Assembly: GCA_017650255.1 (NCBI GenBank)
Contig: JAGCFG010000132.1
Location: 1-6,361 of the forward strand
Source of the DNA: Alphaproteobacteria bacterium
Lineage (GTDB): Bacteria; Pseudomonadota; Alphaproteobacteria; RF32; CAG-239
Length of the DNA: 6,361 nucleotides
Direction of reading: 5' to 3'
The notes beneath the pieces were generated by a model. The model searched no databases. It was not told where the DNA came from and was given only the letters and a program-made list of their open reading frames with translations. This document shows, one piece after another, positions 5,431 through 6,361 of the stretch (position 1 is the stretch's first letter; each line of letters starts with the position of its first letter). A program made the translations under genes and the position numbers.

Positions 5431-6361
5431 TTGGAACAAAATTTATCAAAAAGCACCTGCCACACTTGAAAATATGGCAAAAATAAAAAACGTCGCCTGT
5501 GCTTTTAATACTTGTATCGATTCGGTCATAAAAATTAGAGGAAAAGATATTTCTACTTTTATAAAAGAAGAAAAACTTTCTCTATCACAACTTACAAACA
5601 TAAAAAGCAAATCTATAAATTCCGTTTCCGATTTTATAAAAGGAATATTTTATTGTTTCCGGAACGGAATTGCCGAAGAATGGACATCTGATAACCAAAA
5701 AATGTTTGACTGGATGCTTTCAACTTTAGGAACAAAAAAAATGCAAATGGGTGGCCAAGCCGGCATTGTTGCAAATACTCTATCTCTGACAAACATACAA
5801 GAAATTATCGTTCACAGCAACGCTCTTTCAAAACTCCAATCCGCACAATTTCTTAAAAAAGATAACTTATTATCATTTGACAAAGACGGAAAAATAAAAC
5901 CTGCTTTTACAATAAACAGAGACAAAATATCCTCAATACACTGGATAGTAGAATTCGATAAAAACGACACAATAAACATTGAAAAAAATTCTTTTGTTTG
6001 CCCAAAATCTAATCGTTTTATCGCAACCTATGACCCTCCTCTTTTTGATTTTAAAATTGATAAACATTTTTTGAACTATTCCACCACATCTAATATACAA
6101 TATTATTTTCTTTCAGGCTTCCAAGCTCTTAGTTATCATAACCATGGTTTGAAATACATAAACAATAGCGTAAATATAATAAAGCAGTGGAAAAAAAATA
6201 ATCCAAAATCAATAATTCACTTAGAAATTGCCTCAACACAAGACAAAATTATCAGAAAAGCAATTGCAAAAAAACTTATTCCGATTGTCGATTCAGTAGG
6301 TGTAAATGAAAGAGAAACCATTGACATATTAGAAGTTATTGGCAACACAAAAATATATAAA
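5408..6361 (+). CDS. ADP-dependent glucokinase/phosphofructokinase family protein, 3' end beyond window
   Basis: I translated this frame by hand: 318 open codons from the ATG at 5408 to the window edge. Family enzymes phosphorylate glucose or fructose-6-phosphate using ADP and belong to the ribokinase-like fold. Landmarks in order are CAFNTCID (31-38, a probable sugar-binding Asp38), MGGQAGIVAN (114-123), IHWIVEF (177-183), SNRFIATYD (201-209), YFLSGFQAL (233-241), IHLEIAS (270-276) and SVGVNERE (296-303) with the NxxE motif that positions Mg-ADP. The catalytic GxGD and the rest, probably 130-180 residues, lie past 6361. The start could also be the ATG at 5417. A stop four codons upstream of 5408 rules out a much longer N-terminus. 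It overlaps the mitofilin-like gene by 23 (or 14) bases, so the two are probably coupled in translation. Whether it is a glucokinase, a phosphofructokinase or acts on another sugar cannot be said. Confidence 0.85.
   Translation, partial: MQEMIKNNWNKIYQKAPATLENMAKIKNVACAFNTCIDSVIKIRGKDISTFIKEEKLSLSQLTNIKSKSINSVSDFIKGIFYCFRNGIAEEWTSDNQKMFDWMLSTLGTKKMQMGGQAGIVANTLSLTNIQEIIVHSNALSKLQSAQFLKKDNLLSFDKDGKIKPAFTINRDKISSIHWIVEFDKNDTINIEKNSFVCPKSNRFIATYDPPLFDFKIDKHFLNYSTTSNIQYYFLSGFQALSYHNHGLKYINNSVNIIKQWKKNNPKSIIHLEIASTQDKIIRKAIAKKLIPIVDSVGVNERETIDILEVIGNTKIYK

Noticed and set aside
1..6361. CRISPR arrays, insertion sequences, tRNA genes, att sites
   Set aside because: I saw no regularly spaced repeats, transposase motifs, terminal inverted repeats or cloverleaf sequences. 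Genes are tightly packed and of similar composition.

Overview
This AT-rich window (roughly one third G+C by eye) looks like a chromosomal segment of a bacterium, most probably an alphaproteobacterium. Three observations support that. The gene at 4489-5430 resembles the alphaproteobacterial mitofilin (Mic60-like) family. It is divergently transcribed from tsaD, as mitofilin genes often are in that class. The TsaD C-terminus carries the RPRWPLD ending I associate with alphaproteobacterial TsaD. An AT-rich, serpin-bearing alphaproteobacterium suggests a host-associated (for example gut) lineage, but that is inference. I see no rRNA, tRNA, CRISPR array, insertion sequence or phage gene. Coding density is very high and no gene-free stretch exceeds 80 bases.

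Left part (1-2708, plus strand): a divergent anhydro-N-acetylmuramic acid kinase (anmK, cell-wall recycling) is followed after 67 bases by a secreted serpin. The serpin has an unusually long reactive-centre loop and a basic, low-complexity C-terminal tail. Middle part (2705-4410, minus strand): tsaD (tRNA t6A synthesis) and nth (endonuclease III) form a tight operon with an ATGA stop/start overlap and a strong Shine-Dalgarno sequence inside the tsaD 3' end. The nth and serpin genes converge and their stop codons overlap within one CTAG.

Right part (4411-6361, plus strand): a 78-base divergent promoter region separates tsaD from the mitofilin-like membrane protein. The end of that gene overlaps an open reading frame that runs off the window. 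I translated this frame by hand. It carries the hallmarks of the ADP-dependent glucokinase/phosphofructokinase family (GGQAG, SNRFI, LSGFQ, HLEIAS and NxxE motifs), which is best known from archaea and animals. This pairing of an inner-membrane-shaping protein with an ADP-dependent sugar kinase, at a place where alphaproteobacteria often carry haem genes (hemC, hemD, hemY), is the most unusual thing in the window.
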